64,000 bases of DNA from Symbiodinium natans (GCA_905221605.1 CAJNDS010000676.1:1-64000); one strand, 5' to 3'. Counted from the first letter of the stretch, positions 7,901-17,752 are shown. Notes: generated by a model not told the origin, from the letters alone. Made by a program: numbers and translations.

Positions 7901-8250
7901 AGAAGGGCACACTCACGCATCTTGAACTTGCGAACTCTAGGAGGAGTCTACGACACGTGAAACTCGCCTTCGACTCTCGCATGCTTTCTCGTCACCCAGA
8001 AAGGAGGACAGCAAGGCAAGCGCTTGGTCCATGGCCCATGGCCGGCAAAGAAAAGGCAAGGAAAGAGCTGCGGTTGAGGCTTTAGGGTTCTAAGTTATAG
8101 GGTTTCGGAGTCTTAGATGGTCTTAGGGTCTCCAAGGGACTTTCCAGACTTAGGCTTTGCCCATCCTGCTCGACCCTCAGCTCCCCTCAGCTCCGGCTTC
8201 CTTCGGGGGACTTATCGAACTTCGGGAGCCTTCATACGTCTGACATATTC

Positions 8251-8350
8251 AGGAACCATGTGCTGCGCATCTCAAGTCGCGTTTGGGCCGATGCCGTGCT
8301 TTTTGTTGAAAGGCCCGAAGACCAAAAAACCCGACCCACCCCAACAGTTT
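8251..8350 (+). CDS. Possible plus-strand exon
   Basis: After an acceptor-like ATATTCAG the frame reads NHVLRISSRVWADAVLFVER then PEDQKTRPTPTV. Other frames on both strands are also open, so the strand is not certain. No domain recognised. Confidence 0.3.
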
Positions 8351-8430
8351 AGCTCATTGGGGGGGTGAAGCATTGGTCGGCCGCCTTCGGATTCTCATGA
8401 AAAATGGGGTAAGCAGCAAAGTCGCTCACA

Positions 8431-8495
8431 TAAATGCACACACACACACACACACTCGTGTATGTATATACATATATATATATTTATTTATATAA
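8431..8495. repeat. CA/TA microsatellite
   Basis: A (CA)n run followed by (TA)n and TTTA repeats. Confidence 0.85.
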
Positions 8496-8688
8496 CAGGC
8501 AATACATGATGAGAGTCAATTCGGATTCTTTTTTCAGAGGCACGTTGCTTTGTCACACTGTGTGGCAGGTCTGATGCTTGAGGGGGGGGCTTCTTTGTTC
8601 TAACCGGCCCCTTGGAGGCGGTCAGAATACCTGTATCCTCAAGCTGAGGATTGTGGCGAAGCCTGTTGCATGCCTTGATTCTGCACCA

Positions 8689-8830
8689 CTTGGAGGTTCA
8701 TGGTACCTAGGAGCCAATCATGACTGCACCTATCACCCCTTATAAGCCCCTTGAGTGCCCTAAGATGGTCATAAGTACAGTCAGAAGTACAGTTGTAAGT
8801 GGTTAATAATAAGTACCATGAAACTCCAAG
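8689..8830. mobile_element. Palindromic element, family A (complete)
   Basis: It starts CTTGGAGGTTCATGGTACC and ends GTACCATGAAACTCCAAG, with the internal signature ACTGCACCTATCACCCCTTA, TAAGCCCCTTGAGTGCCCTA and repeated AAGTACAGT. It begins 13 bp after the stop codon of the PARP gene at 8843. Confidence 0.85.
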
Positions 8831-8842
8831 CAGCGGCTACAG

Positions 8843-9013
8843 TCAACTTGCGTCGTAGGATCTTGTGTAGATAACAACATACTCGGGATAAATCTGGTCC
8901 TGGTCGAAGACCACGAACTCTCGATAGGTACCCACGGCACCTTCACGATCTCCGAGGACCGTCTGGTATCGGCCCGTGGCCAAGGCTTCTTCAATCTTGG
9001 GTATGTTGGACTC
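8843..9013 (-). CDS. PARP catalytic domain, C-terminal exon
   Basis: The frame reads ESNIPKIEEALATGRYQTVL, GDREGAVGTYREFVVFDQDQ and IYPEYVVIYTRSYDAS, then TGA. The YREFVVFDQDQIYPEYVVIY block is the final beta-hairpin of PARP domains (compare NEY(I/V)VY...P.YL in the family) and carries the catalytic Glu of the H-Y-E triad. It joins the next exon through the introner at 9014-9118 with a GA donor. Confidence 0.85.
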   Translation of the reverse strand, partial: ESNIPKIEEALATGRYQTVLGDREGAVGTYREFVVFDQDQIYPEYVVIYTRSYDAS

Positions 9014-9118
9014 CTTACTTCTCCAACAACCCAAGAAGAAAAAGGCTAAACTTCGTTATTCCTACTAAAAAAGGAAACCCAAAAAGTTTAAAGTTCAGCT
9101 ATTGGCTAAGTAAGATTC
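9014..9118 (-). mobile_element. Introner, CTTACTTAGCC family, duplication GAAT/GAGT
   Basis: This 105-bp intron reads GAAT + CTTACTTAGCCAATAG ... TTGGAGAAGTAAG | GAGT, with inverted ends CTTACTTAGCCAA against CTTACTTCTCCAA. It is the same element as 2333-2440. Excision gives MFYITESNIPKIEE in frame. Confidence 0.8.
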
Positions 9119-9272
9119 TGTAATGTAGAACATGTTCCCCAGCGTGACGCGGCAGAGCAGGAAGGCGTAGCGATCTTTGAAGACGCCGCTCGGATCCTGC
9201 GTGCTGTACTCGTCACTTTTTGAAGAAGCCTCCGCCAAGTAGGCGCCGCCACCGAACATGGTCCCCACGTTC
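9119..9272 (-). CDS. PARP catalytic domain, core exon
   Basis: The frame reads NVGTMFGGGAYLAEASSKSD, EYSTQDPSGVFKDRYAFLLC and RVTLGNMFYIT. GGGAYLAE contains the catalytic Tyr and SSKSDEY is the conserved serine-rich helix of PARP1/tankyrase-like domains. The frame is continuous with both neighbouring exons after splicing. Confidence 0.85.
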
Positions 9273-9420
9273 CTTTGTAGGGATGCGTAGCTCAGTAGCT
9301 CAGAACTGGACTCAAGCAGTATTTGTGCGAACATGCAGCCAAATTGTAATGAAAAGCTCCTCAGTAAGGGGCTTGCAAGGGAAGCGAGAAAAGGTGAAGG
9401 TCCCAGGAATCCCAAGGTTC
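9273..9420 (-). mobile_element. Probable introner, duplication GAAC
   Basis: This 148-bp intron has GAAC perfectly repeated at both ends: GGGCAA|GAACCTTGGG ... TACAAAG|GAACGTGGGG. Excision joins MSRVGK to NVGTMFGGG in frame with a GA donor. The terminal inverted repeats are weak (CTTGGGATTCC against CTTTGTAGGGATG). Confidence 0.6.
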
Positions 9421-9472
9421 TTGCCCACGCGGCTCATGTCAAAGCCGTTCTCGCCGATTCCCAGCGCACCTC
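9421..9472 (-). CDS. PARP catalytic domain, short exon
   Basis: This 52-nt exon encodes GALGIGENGFDMSRVGK, matching the NGFD-x-R segment between the NAD-binding His and the catalytic Tyr. The acceptor is CTCGCAG|GAGG and the flanking GAGG pairs with GAGA at the donor of the previous exon. Confidence 0.75.
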
Positions 9473-10045
9473 CTGCGAGCTTAGAATTTAGAGGGGGCCT
9501 GTCGGGTCTACGGGCCCAGCGCCTTAACATGGGGGAGCGCGCGTCTCGAGTTTTCTCTAGACTAAGCCGCGCTCCGCGGGACTGGACTTACACAGGAAAG
9601 CTCATGCTATGGCTTCGCGCACCTAATCGCAAGGCGCACGGCCCCGACACTTAAAGCATCAACCGAGGGCCAGCCAGGATCTCTCCGACAGCTCGCTCAA
9701 CTCCCTAGACTCACAGAACCCCCCCCCCCCAACTAAAAAACCTTATAGGCCCTAGGCTCAAAACAGCCCCCAGCAACCCTCTGAGAATGGGGCCTTTGGC
9801 CCCGACGAAAACCTTCAACAAAAAGAAGAAGTCCCTGGAAACTCCAAACTTTAAGAGCCTCAGCCCGGAAAAAAAAATAAACCTAAAAAAGCCACCTCTC
9901 TTGAAGCTCTCCCCAGCTCGGCACGGCCCCTAAGCCACAGTCAATTCATATAGGAGCTTTAATGATTCAAATAGGGTTTTTTGGGAATTATTATAGTGTA
10001 TGTAGATAAAGGGACCATAGGGGACTATGCCAACCCCGTTGTCTC
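9473..10045 (-). other. 573-bp intron of the PARP gene
   Basis: It is bounded by CCCAG|GAGACAACGG and CTCGCAG|GAGG. It contains a C-run near 9720 and no recognisable element or exon. It is much longer than the 105-148 bp introners of the same gene. Confidence 0.6.
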
Positions 10046-10124
10046 CTGGGTTGGAGCCATGAAAGAGGAATGCCTCATTCAGCTCTGGGACCAGTGTGCT
10101 GAAGCACTCGAGCCCGTCCTCTGC
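10046..10124 (-). CDS. PARP catalytic domain, first catalytic exon
   Basis: The frame reads AEDGLECFSTLVPELNEAFL then FHGSNPG. The motif LNEAFLFHGSNP is the PARP signature with the NAD-contacting His. It joins in frame to GALGIGENGFDMS at 9472. Exons further upstream are expected but were not found; the intron upstream carries degenerate TTTAGGG-type sequence at 10140-10200. Confidence 0.8.
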
Positions 10125-10139
10125 CTCGAAGGGACATGG

Positions 10140-10965
10140 GTTTTGAGTTTAGGGTTTGAGGGTTTTAGGCTTAGGAGGTTTTAGGTTTGAGTTGAGGTTT
10201 TAGGGAGGGTGCTCAGAGGATCGATAACGGTTCTGTCTTGTGGGTTTGGGAACCCTTCCCTTGCCCAAAAGTCCCCCTCAAGGTGTGTTCAAAAGCTCAG
10301 GATTTCCGCCACCGAAAAGTAAGCTTCACAGGACACCGCGGGCGCCCGCAAGGAATGCAGCGCTGAGGTGTAGGGTTTAGGGTTTAGGGTTCAGGGTTTC
10401 TGGGGTTGAAAGGAAACTGCCCCCTTTGATGCCCGAGCAATCGACCCCAACATATTTGCAATGTGCCCCCATCACTTGTGGGTTCAGGGGGGTTTCAGGT
10501 AAGCCTAAACCCTGCAGCGCTCCATAAACCCTAAACCTTATGCCCTGTCGCTACATCTTATAAGCCCTAGGCTCGAAGCCCTTGTTGCAGAATGTTCAGG
10601 GCCCCCCCCCCCCTCCCCCCGAGCCTTGTCTGGCAAGGTCTTCAACTTTCCTTGGGCTTCAGAGACAAAAGCCCGGCTGAACATCACCTAACCCTGCACC
10701 CCTAAACCCCAAAACCAACTCTACAGGCCTAGGCAGGCCACGCACGTTCTCGACTCAGTCTTAAACAACGCGCTGCAAAGAGCACAGGCTGGGTCTTGCA
10801 ATGTTTAGGAGTTATTTGAGTTCAGACCTTAGGCCCTGAGGATTCGTTTTGGCTTTCGGGGTGTAGGTTGGGAGGTTCTCCCTTATAGTACCCCCCAATA
10901 TAATCCCTATTAAGGACTGTTAGCATGAGGGGTAACATCCCAAGGTGTAGGGCTTGAGGTGGCTA
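10140..10965. other. Non-coding stretch with degenerate telomere-like motifs
   Basis: GTTTAGGG-like units lie at 10140-10200 and 10375-10400. C-rich runs lie near 10600. A family B palindromic element (TTGGGAGGTTCTCCCTTAT ... GGTAACATCCCAAG) spans 10868-10943. No exon is supported. Confidence 0.55.
10868..10943. mobile_element. Palindromic element, family B (short copy)
   Basis: It carries the family signature CCCTATTAAGGACTGTTAGC and the end ACATCCCAAG. The left half is shortened. Confidence 0.6.
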
Positions 10966-10972
10966 GGGCTCC

Positions 10973-11206
10973 TCAACGCTTGTGCGCATGCTCAAAACGT
11001 GCCAGGCGTCCGCTTCCCGGCAGGCTTTCCACCAGCGTTGGGGGCGAACCTTGGGCAAGCGCCTGTCGCTTTGCCTGGTAACGGCGCCACATGGCCTCGA
11101 CTGCTGTGAGCATAGGGGGGGCAAGCTGTGATCCAGCGAATTCTATGTGTCTCGAAGATTCTGAACCCTCAGCCCCCACGCCCTCGATGTTGAGTCTGTA
11201 TGACAA
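10973..11206 (-). CDS. Unrecognised exon, probable C-terminus
   Basis: The frame includes SSRHIEFAGSQLAPPMLTAV, a helix (EAMWRRYQAKRQALAQGSPP) and ends SGRLARFEHAHKR before a stop. It looks coding by composition. No domain recognised. Confidence 0.45.
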   Translation of the reverse strand: MSYRLNIEGVGAEGSESSRHIEFAGSQLAPPMLTAVEAMWRRYQAKRQALAQGSPPTLVESLPGSGRLARFEHAHKR

Positions 11207-11268
11207 GAGCCCTACTTGACACCAACCAAACCGTTCAACAATGTCAAGCTCTCGTCCACAGCTCTATA

Positions 11269-11403
11269 CTTGGATGTTCTTGTTTACCAATTGCAACTGT
11301 ACTTATAACTGTACTTATAACCATCGCAGGGCACTTAAGGGGCTTATATAAGCGGGTGATAAGTACAAATATAATTGGTTGATAAGTGCCATGAACCTCC
11401 AAG
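11269..11403. mobile_element. Palindromic element, family A
   Basis: It starts CTTGGATGTTCTTGTTTACC and ends GTGCCATGAACCTCCAAG, with the repeated ACTTATAACTGTACTTATAA core and GGGCACTTAAGGGGCTTATA. Confidence 0.8.
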
Positions 11404-12200
11404 TACCTGCCGTCAGAAAGCTGGACAACGATCCTGGGCTCCGAAACTCTGCAGGCCTGGGGACTTCTTCTCTTCCTTCTTGTAACGGGAGCCTAGTACT
11501 TTAGGGTTTAGGGTTAGGGTAACATCCTGAAGCCTAAGCTCTATCAAGGCCCCAGTTCCAACTAGTCCCTTCTACAGCTCTGAAAGTTCTATGGGGAGTC
11601 TCACTTGAAGTTTAAGTAGGTATGAGCCTGCAAGGGAGCGTTCATCACAAGCGCCTTGGATTTTGCAGCCCAGTAGCACTATCTTCCATTCGAAGCACTT
11701 GCTCCACGACAAGGCGTGTCGGCATCTGATCTTTGCGGTCTCCTTAGACCAAGTTTAGGCTCGTCATTGTACCCTTTTTGGTTGAAAGGGGCTTGTAAGG
11801 CACCCTCCGCCCTCAAAAAACAAAGGGGAATAAGGGCCTACGTTGAGTCCTAGGTAAGGCATGGTGCTGCATCTGAAACGGTCAGGACTTGTAAAACTAC
11901 CGGTTCCGTGGATCGGCGGGCGCTTCTCAAGTCACTCGTGCTCTTCTCACGCAGTACGAGCCTATCCGCCTTACTTCCAAAACCGCCCTTGATCATGCTT
12001 CGACATGGTAAACACTGCTACTTGCGAGCACTGCTGGTAAGGATGGTGCTGCTTATCAGTGCTGCTTGTGTTTTGTCAATACGACCTCAATACTAGATCC
12101 AGACTGGCGCGCCAGACAATCGGTACCTCAAGACTGCTCAGTTGTAGAACGGTGGTCGGTGTTTAATAGAGAGTGCGCTGCATGGCCGCAGTGAGACGCA
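11404..12200. other. No exon supported
   Basis: Open frames are short and conflict between strands. The sequence holds a single TTTAGGG pair near 11500 and otherwise no repeat that I can name. Confidence 0.4.
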
Positions 12201-12422
12201 CTAGCATTTAGCATGGCGTTGAGAGTTGTAGCCATCCCCGATGAAGAAGGCAGTATCTGGAGGTGAGTTGCTGGTTTTCTTCGCTTTGAAGGTGGCATCG
12301 AGCAATGCCTGAGGGTCCGAATACGATGCAGAGGCAGACCCGAAAGCTGAGCCCTCTCCAAGAGGCTCTGGAGGGACGATGGAGGTAAGGGGTCGAAGGG
12401 AACTATTGGGAAAGCCACCCAT
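12201..12422 (-). CDS. Possible exon, unrecognised
   Basis: One minus frame reads EPLGEGSAFGSASASYSDPQ then ALLDATFKAKKTSNSPPDTA and FFIGDGYNSQ. A second minus frame is also open over this interval, so the frame is uncertain. Confidence 0.3.
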   Translation of the reverse strand: MGGFPNSSLRPLTSIVPPEPLGEGSAFGSASASYSDPQALLDATFKAKKTSNSPPDTAFFIGDGYNSQRHAKC

Positions 12423-12549
12423 ACTTTTGGCTTGAAGGGTGTAGGGCTACGAGCACGCGATCTTGGGAAGGACTGCCGCGGAGGAAAAAACTTGCCACCA
12501 ATGGGTTTAGTTGCAAGGTCGAAAAATCAGCGCCCCCGATGTATTGCTA

Positions 12550-13110
12550 GTAGCCCTAAGCCCTAAACCCTAAACCCCAAACCCTAAATCCCAAACCCCA
12601 AACCCTAAACCCCAAACCCTAAACCCCTAAACAGTGCCTGCATCTTCTCACGGTCAGCTTCGGAGAGTCTGATCTTGTCGTCGAAGGATGCTTGTGCGTT
12701 TTGATTCTTCCAATAACCTTGTAGGGTTTTGTTAGGGTTCAGGGTTCAGGGTTCCGGGTTCCGGGTTCCGGGTTTAAGTCCAATGGGCAGGAGAAGGAAA
12801 ACCGGCCCAAAACGTAACCAAAGCCATCAAATTCTAACCCTGAACCCTAAAAACCCTAAACACTATAAACCCTAAACCCTAGACCCCAGACCCGAATCCA
12901 AGCCAAGCAACCGGGAACGCCTTCCGGCAGACTTAGGTCCATGGGTGCTTGATTCGGTGCCTCGCCGTGCCCTTCATCCTGAGTCGCTGCTCTGGTGATT
13001 AGGGTTTAGGGTTTCGCCACCCGCACTGCACCTTAGGGTTTAGGGCTTAGGGTTCAGGGTTCAGGGTTCAGGGGTTAGGGGTTAGGGTTTAGGGTTTAGG
13101 TTCAGGGGGT
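12550..13110. repeat. Cluster of CCCTAAA and TTTAGGG tracts in alternating orientation
   Basis: CCCTAAA-type units lie at 12550-12632 and 12835-12890. GGTTCAGG/TTTAGGG-type units lie at 12730-12775, 13000-13015 and 13030-13105. No exon is supported between them. Confidence 0.7.
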
Positions 13111-13321
13111 AGAAGTTTGGGGGTAGGGTTATGAGCACAGTTGCCATAATGACCACCCTACTTACAAGAACCCACGAAGCCAAGTAGGATGTAGGGCTTC
13201 TCGGGTTTACAGGGTTCTTCGGGTAGTTGCATGGTCCCTTATGAAGGGCCCTTCAAAGGGGACCCCTCGTATACCCCTTATACACCGCATAAACCTTATA
13301 AAGGAGGTAAGGGACCATATC

Positions 13322-13541
13322 CGCCGAGGCCTCGGGCCGGAGGTGTATAGGTTGTCAAAACAGGCACCCCCCTCCAAATCCTCCCCCCACACCCCTTTTT
13401 TTGCCTCAAATGGGTACCCCCCCCCTAGGAAACCGGGGTCCTCAAGCGGACGGTTCGCCAGGACCAGAGGCAGTTGAAGCCCCTCCCAGCAGGCGCCCAT
13501 CCCCTTTTTCTTCTGCCCCCCCCCCCCCACCCCCCCCCCCC

Positions 13542-13573
<32 letters not shown>

Positions 13574-13627
13574 ACCCCCCCCCCCACCCCCCCCCGCCCC
13601 CCCCCCACCCCCCCCCCACCCACCCCC

Positions 13628-13670
<43 letters not shown>

Positions 13671-14040
13671 ACCCCACTGCAGTTGGTGAGCGGGTCTGAG
13701 CTTAAAGCCTTACATCTTAAACCTGAAGCACTCAACCGCCCCCCTCCCCCCCTACGCCCCTGAGGGGCCTGGCTCAACCCTACGATCAATCCAAGCCGAA
13801 CCGTCTTGAACCCTACTCCCAAAAAAACCCTAAACCCCAAAGCGTGAACCTTGAGCCCTAAGCCCTCAATCCTAAACTAAACCATAAACCATAAACCCGG
13901 AACCCTAAACCCTAAACCCTAAACCCTAAACCCAACCCTTATTGCTTGGGGTCCAGCGACTTGGGCGCTGCGGAATCACCATGCTCACGCGGATGCGCTG
14001 GGCCGGGCCGAGGCGGGTCGCGTAGCGTTAAAATTAAGGG
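13322..14040. mobile_element. Dispersed GAGGCGGGTCGCG element with poly-C and CCCTAAA inserts
   Basis: The left part matches 33076-33130 and 35043-35100 (CCGC(C/T)GAGGCC, then GGTGTATAGG and GGCACCCC). The right part, GCGCTGGGCCGGGCCGAGGC then GGGTCGCGTAGCGTTAAAA, matches the right ends at 33230-33285 and 35205-35247. The middle is filled with a long C-run and CCCTAAA units. Confidence 0.5.
13515..13670. repeat. Poly-C tract, about 150 bp
   Basis: Almost uninterrupted C, broken by single A or G residues. Pro-rich and Gly-rich translations are artefacts. The length may be unreliable in the assembly. Confidence 0.9.
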
Positions 14041-14130
14041 CCATGTAACTACCCTTAGAAGGGTAAACTGAACCCTGAACCCTGAACCCTCAACCCTAAA
14101 CCCTCAACCCTAAACCCTAACCCCCAAAAC
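13815..14130. repeat. CCCTAAA/CCCTGAA tracts
   Basis: Units lie at 13815-13935 and 14068-14130 and include CCATAAA and CCCTCAA variants. Confidence 0.7.
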
Positions 14131-14429
14131 CCATGCTCCAGTCCTGAAGTCTTCCGGAACCGACGCTGTTCGTCGGCGCAGTCTCCCTTTGCGGGGCTCC
14201 CCTGGCCTGTTTTGAACGTCTTCAATGTGGGATGTTCCCCCTTATACTGACAGTCCTTAATAGGGTTGAGGGTGTCTTTGCCACCCGGGTTTAGGGTTAA
14301 GGGTTTCCCCAATCTTCAATCTACTTGGAGGTTCCTGGGTAGCTACAAGTAGGGTCATAAGTATCCTAAATGAGGTTGTAAGTATACTTACCATAATTCG
14401 AACCCGACTTGTAGCTACCCTTGAAGGGA

Positions 14430-15530
14430 TCAATCCAGAGGGTGTTCTGGGGGCTTACGGTTTAGGCGGTAGGGATGAGAGGCTTTGGGATTTATGGGGT
14501 TTAAGGGTGTAGCAGAGGGGACTTTGCTGGAGTGGTTTCGTTCTGGTGCCTAGCAAGAGGAATGCGGAGCAGGAGCAGGGCATCCCCAGAACAACCCTAA
14601 ACCGGAACATCCTGACGCCCCCAAGACTAGTTTGGGTCGGAGGTCTGGTGCTGAAGTCTAGTGCAGCGGAAGATGCTCTTACCAGCCAGATTACAACACA
14701 TGCACGGTAACAATTACTAGCTACTACTGGTAAAACACTTGTGCTGGTGAAGGGTTCTAGTACTGCATCTTGCTTGTAGTGCAAACAAACAACCCGAGCA
14801 ACGTCAATGGTTTGTTTGTGCCGAATTAGACTCCGTCACAGAGCGTCGTAGGGGGGGGGGAAGGGTGGCAAGTCTTTCTCATTTAAGTCCAGCAGTCTGT
14901 TGGGTGTGCTGGTGCATGTACGGCTGCTTGCTTTCGGCCAAACACAAATTAACAATAAAACAAAAAACAAAATAAAATATATAAATCGCAAATTAGAGAC
15001 CGCAATTGTTGTCTCATTTCGATTTTCAATCATGATTTAATTTAATAAAACTATATAATAACTAAATCATAATTATTCATTCATATTTTTTATAACTAAT
15101 ATTTCTAGCTATAATAACAAGCACAAAACAAATTAACTGAACTGGTGTTGTCTTCGATTGAGACAACAATAGAAACAAATAAAAAATATAAAACACAATG
15201 CAATCAATATATATACCTTGTTCAGTTGGCATTCTTGTTGGAATAATAGTTGGATGATTAGATGATGGCATTGATGATGGCCATTGATGATGGATTTGAT
15301 GATGGTATTTGGCTCGGTTCATTGCTTGGAATCATTGTTGTCATCGCGGCTGTTTTATTATTACTATTATTATTATTATTATTAATTATTATTATTATTA
15401 CTATTATTTTTATTATTATTGATTATAGCCCTTGGCTCGAGGGCCCGAGGTTGAGGAGTAACTCAGAGAGGGCCCTCAAAAAGCTCAACATCTTGAACCC
15501 TGAGTGCTAATCGCTGGCTCAGAGAAGGTT
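14430..15530. other. AT-rich stretch, no firm exon
   Basis: 14930-15130 is A/T-rich. 15255-15310 holds GATGATGG repeats and 15350-15425 a (TTA/ATT)n microsatellite. A minus-strand frame over 14455-14784 is open but unrecognised. Confidence 0.5.
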
Positions 15531-15539
15531 TTACCCCAA

Positions 15540-15785
15540 CACCCTAAACCCTAAACCCTGAACCCCGAACCCTAAACCCTGAACCCTAAGCCCTAAACCC
15601 AAGGAGTCTGCATTCTAGTGTACCGAAATCTGTACTTTAGCGAGGCGATGCGCTGAACCCGCACACCACAACCGGAAATGCTAAGAGCAAACCCCGTAGA
15701 CCCTACACCCCAAAGACCTCTGTACCCCTAAACCCTAAACCCTAAACCCTAAACTCTAAACCCTAAACCCTAAACCCTAAATCCT
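15540..15785 (-). repeat. CCCTAAA arrays
   Basis: Units lie at 15540-15602 and 15725-15782, separated by about 120 bp of unique sequence. Confidence 0.8.
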
Positions 15786-16123
15786 TGGACCACTCCCATG
15801 GCCTGGCTCTTCATGGGCGCCTCAGTCCAAGCCTTCCACAACCCGAGTCAAACTGTCGGCATGGTTTGCCCCTTGGGGGGGGGGGGGGGGGTTTAGGTTC
15901 AGGGTTTATAGATCTTATAGGGTCTGTTTTGCCACCTGATAAGTGCTGACCTTGCGTTTGTAGGGTTTGGGCTTTGAGGCGGGTTTTGGGTGGCTTTGGG
16001 AGTGGTCGCGCTTGTTGTGGGGGTGGGGAAGGTTTTTGGGGAGCTGGATAGGTTGACCGGGGCCTTTTTTTGCCTGGGAACCCTGGGCCTGAAAGTCCCT
16101 TAGAATCCATGGCCCTGCAAAAA

Positions 16124-16284
16124 GAGGTTCATGGTACGCATTAAGCAATTATCACTGTAGTTGTATCCGTACTTATAAGCCCCTTAAGTGCCCTAGTATG
16201 GTTTTTCAGTACAGCTATATGGCTATGAGTACAGTTATAAGTACAGTTATAAGTACAGTTTCACTTGGCTCATAAGTACCATGA
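16124..16284. mobile_element. Palindromic element, family A
   Basis: It starts GAGGTTCATGGTACGC and ends AAGTACCATGAAG. The core carries CTTATAAGCCCCTTAAGTGC and four tandem AGTTATAAGTAC-type units, more than in other copies. Confidence 0.7.
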
Positions 16285-16345
16285 AGGGGCGCCGGCCCTG
16301 TCCGTCGCTACTCGGCTTCATGCCCACCAGCCATCGCTAAGTCTG

Positions 16346-16444
16346 GGATCCATAGTACCATTATGGAATTATGTATTCCCCCAAATCCTATGTAGTAGGG
16401 CTTTGGGTACCTAATTCCAGAATGGTACTAGAGATGGACCCTCT
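16346..16444. mobile_element. Palindromic element, family D
   Basis: Inverted ends GATCCATAGTACCATTATGG and CCAGAATGGTACTAGAGATG, with a CCCCCAAATCCTATGTAGTA core. Other copies lie at 37148-37256 and 57084-57186. Confidence 0.8.
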
Positions 16445-16892
16445 GGGACAGGCGGGAGCTGAGATGGCTCGTCTTATGCTGTTTTGGTAAGTTTAGGGGG
16501 CCCCAGTCATCAGAAGGGCTCATGGAATCTCCGGACTTTTTTTTGGGGGGGATCTTTTGGGTTTGGGATCTTTGGCTTCATGAGCTGGAAACTTTGAAAG
16601 GAATCAGTTGCCAATTCTGTACATGGTGCACAACATGCTCATGATCAAGGTATGCAAGCACTATGGTATGCTGTATACACAACACGCGTTTGAATTCGAC
16701 AGCCCGGGAACGTTGCTTCACCTATCTTCCAGGCCTCCACCGGGATGTGCGAGAAATGCTTGACCACGCGCCACTGGACCGAATGACAATTCCTGGTCGG
16801 CCCCATTACACATTCACATTCCTGTGCCTTCTCGGCTGGTACTAGGCTTTAGGGATGTAGGGGGTTTAGGGTTTAGGGTTTAGGGTTTAGGG

Positions 16893-17020
16893 TTCTTTAC
16901 ATCAGAAAACGACATCCAACCAGGACCCAGAGTCTTCCACTTCGAGAGGAACGGCATGCTCACGAAGAAGACGACGCTGAGAATCAAGAGGCCAGCGCTC
17001 CTGGGCCGCACTCGGGAAAC
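16893..17020 (-). CDS. Unrecognised exon between two TTTAGGG arrays
   Basis: After TTCTCAG the frame reads FPSAAQERWPLDSQRRLLRE then HAVPLEVEDSGSWLDVVF. TTTAGGG arrays at 16860-16893 and 17050-17085 flank it closely. It probably belongs with the exons at 17090-17470 on the same strand. Confidence 0.45.
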
Positions 17021-17089
17021 TGAGAACACATCATTTTCCCAGTAGATAGATATAGGGTTTAGGGTTTAGGGTTTAGGGCTTAGAGGCTG

Positions 17090-17302
17090 TAATGACTTTT
17101 GAATCTGAAACAGGACATGAAACCGATCCCAAGATTCAGAAACCACGGCTTCTCCGAGGAACTCGTGCCACTACTGTCAGCCGTGAGAACGACAAGCAGC
17201 TTCCTTGGCTTGATCTCGCAGTTGAGCTTCAGAGACTCGTCTTTGCCAATCGTCTGGCCATCACGGTGGTTGTCGCTGAAAAACTTTTCCTTCTGAGCCT
17301 CC
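17090..17302 (-). CDS. Unrecognised exon downstream of a telomere-repeat intron
   Basis: The frame reads EAQKEKFFSDNHRDGQTIGK then DESLKLNCEIKPRKLLVVLT. It continues the previous exon (17374-17470) across the array: the 16 bases at its 5' edge are an exact copy of the end of that exon, so the reading EAQKE is present on both sides. The donor is near TGACAGTAG or further on. No family recognised. Confidence 0.55.
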
Positions 17303-17373
17303 GGGTTTCTTGGTTCAGGGTTTCTCAGGGTTTCGGGTGGTTTAGGGTTTAGGGTTTAGGGTTTAGGGTCTTC
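17303..17373. repeat. TTTAGGG array forming an intron between 16-bp direct repeats
   Basis: On the plus strand five TTTAGGG units and degenerate GGGTTTC units fill the space between two copies of TTCCTTCTGAGCCTCC (17287-17302 and 17374-17389). On the coding strand both a GC donor (GGAG|GCTC) and a GA donor (GAAG|GAAG), with matching AG acceptors in the second copy, would remove one copy plus the array and keep the frame. Confidence 0.75.
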
Positions 17374-17470
17374 TTCCTTCTGAGCCTCCATGTGGCTTTC
17401 CTCCGCTTTGCTGCTGGGGAACATCTCTGGCTCCAAAATCTCACACCACAAGATCAGGTGCCTCAGTGTA
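17374..17470 (-). CDS. Unrecognised exon upstream of the telomere-repeat intron
   Basis: The frame reads HLILWCEILEPEMFPSSKAE then ESHMEAQKE. It joins in frame to KFFSDNHRDG at 17302 once the array is removed. The upstream acceptor is not resolved. Confidence 0.5.
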
Positions 17471-17752
17471 CTTTAGGGCTTGAGGTTTGGGAGTTTAGGT
17501 TTAGGAGATTAGGGTGCAGGGTTTAAGGTTTAGGGGTTTATAAAGTAGACTTATTTTTGCGCATCTGCTGCTTGTATTGCACCATGTTAAGCCCTACGAA
17601 TGGTGGCCTACTCTAGTACGAGTAGCTGTCGTATGCAATACTAGACCCTAAACCGTAAACTTAAGCCCTAAACCCTAAACCCTAAACTTAACCTTAAACC
17701 CGAAACCGCGAGATGGATCGATTCAGGTGCCGTGTCTTCTGCTCGCCAGCTT

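Noticed and set aside
13401-13840. Long Pro-rich and Gly-rich open frames
   Set aside because: They are translations of a nearly pure poly-C tract and are open in all frames; no flanking splice or start signals.
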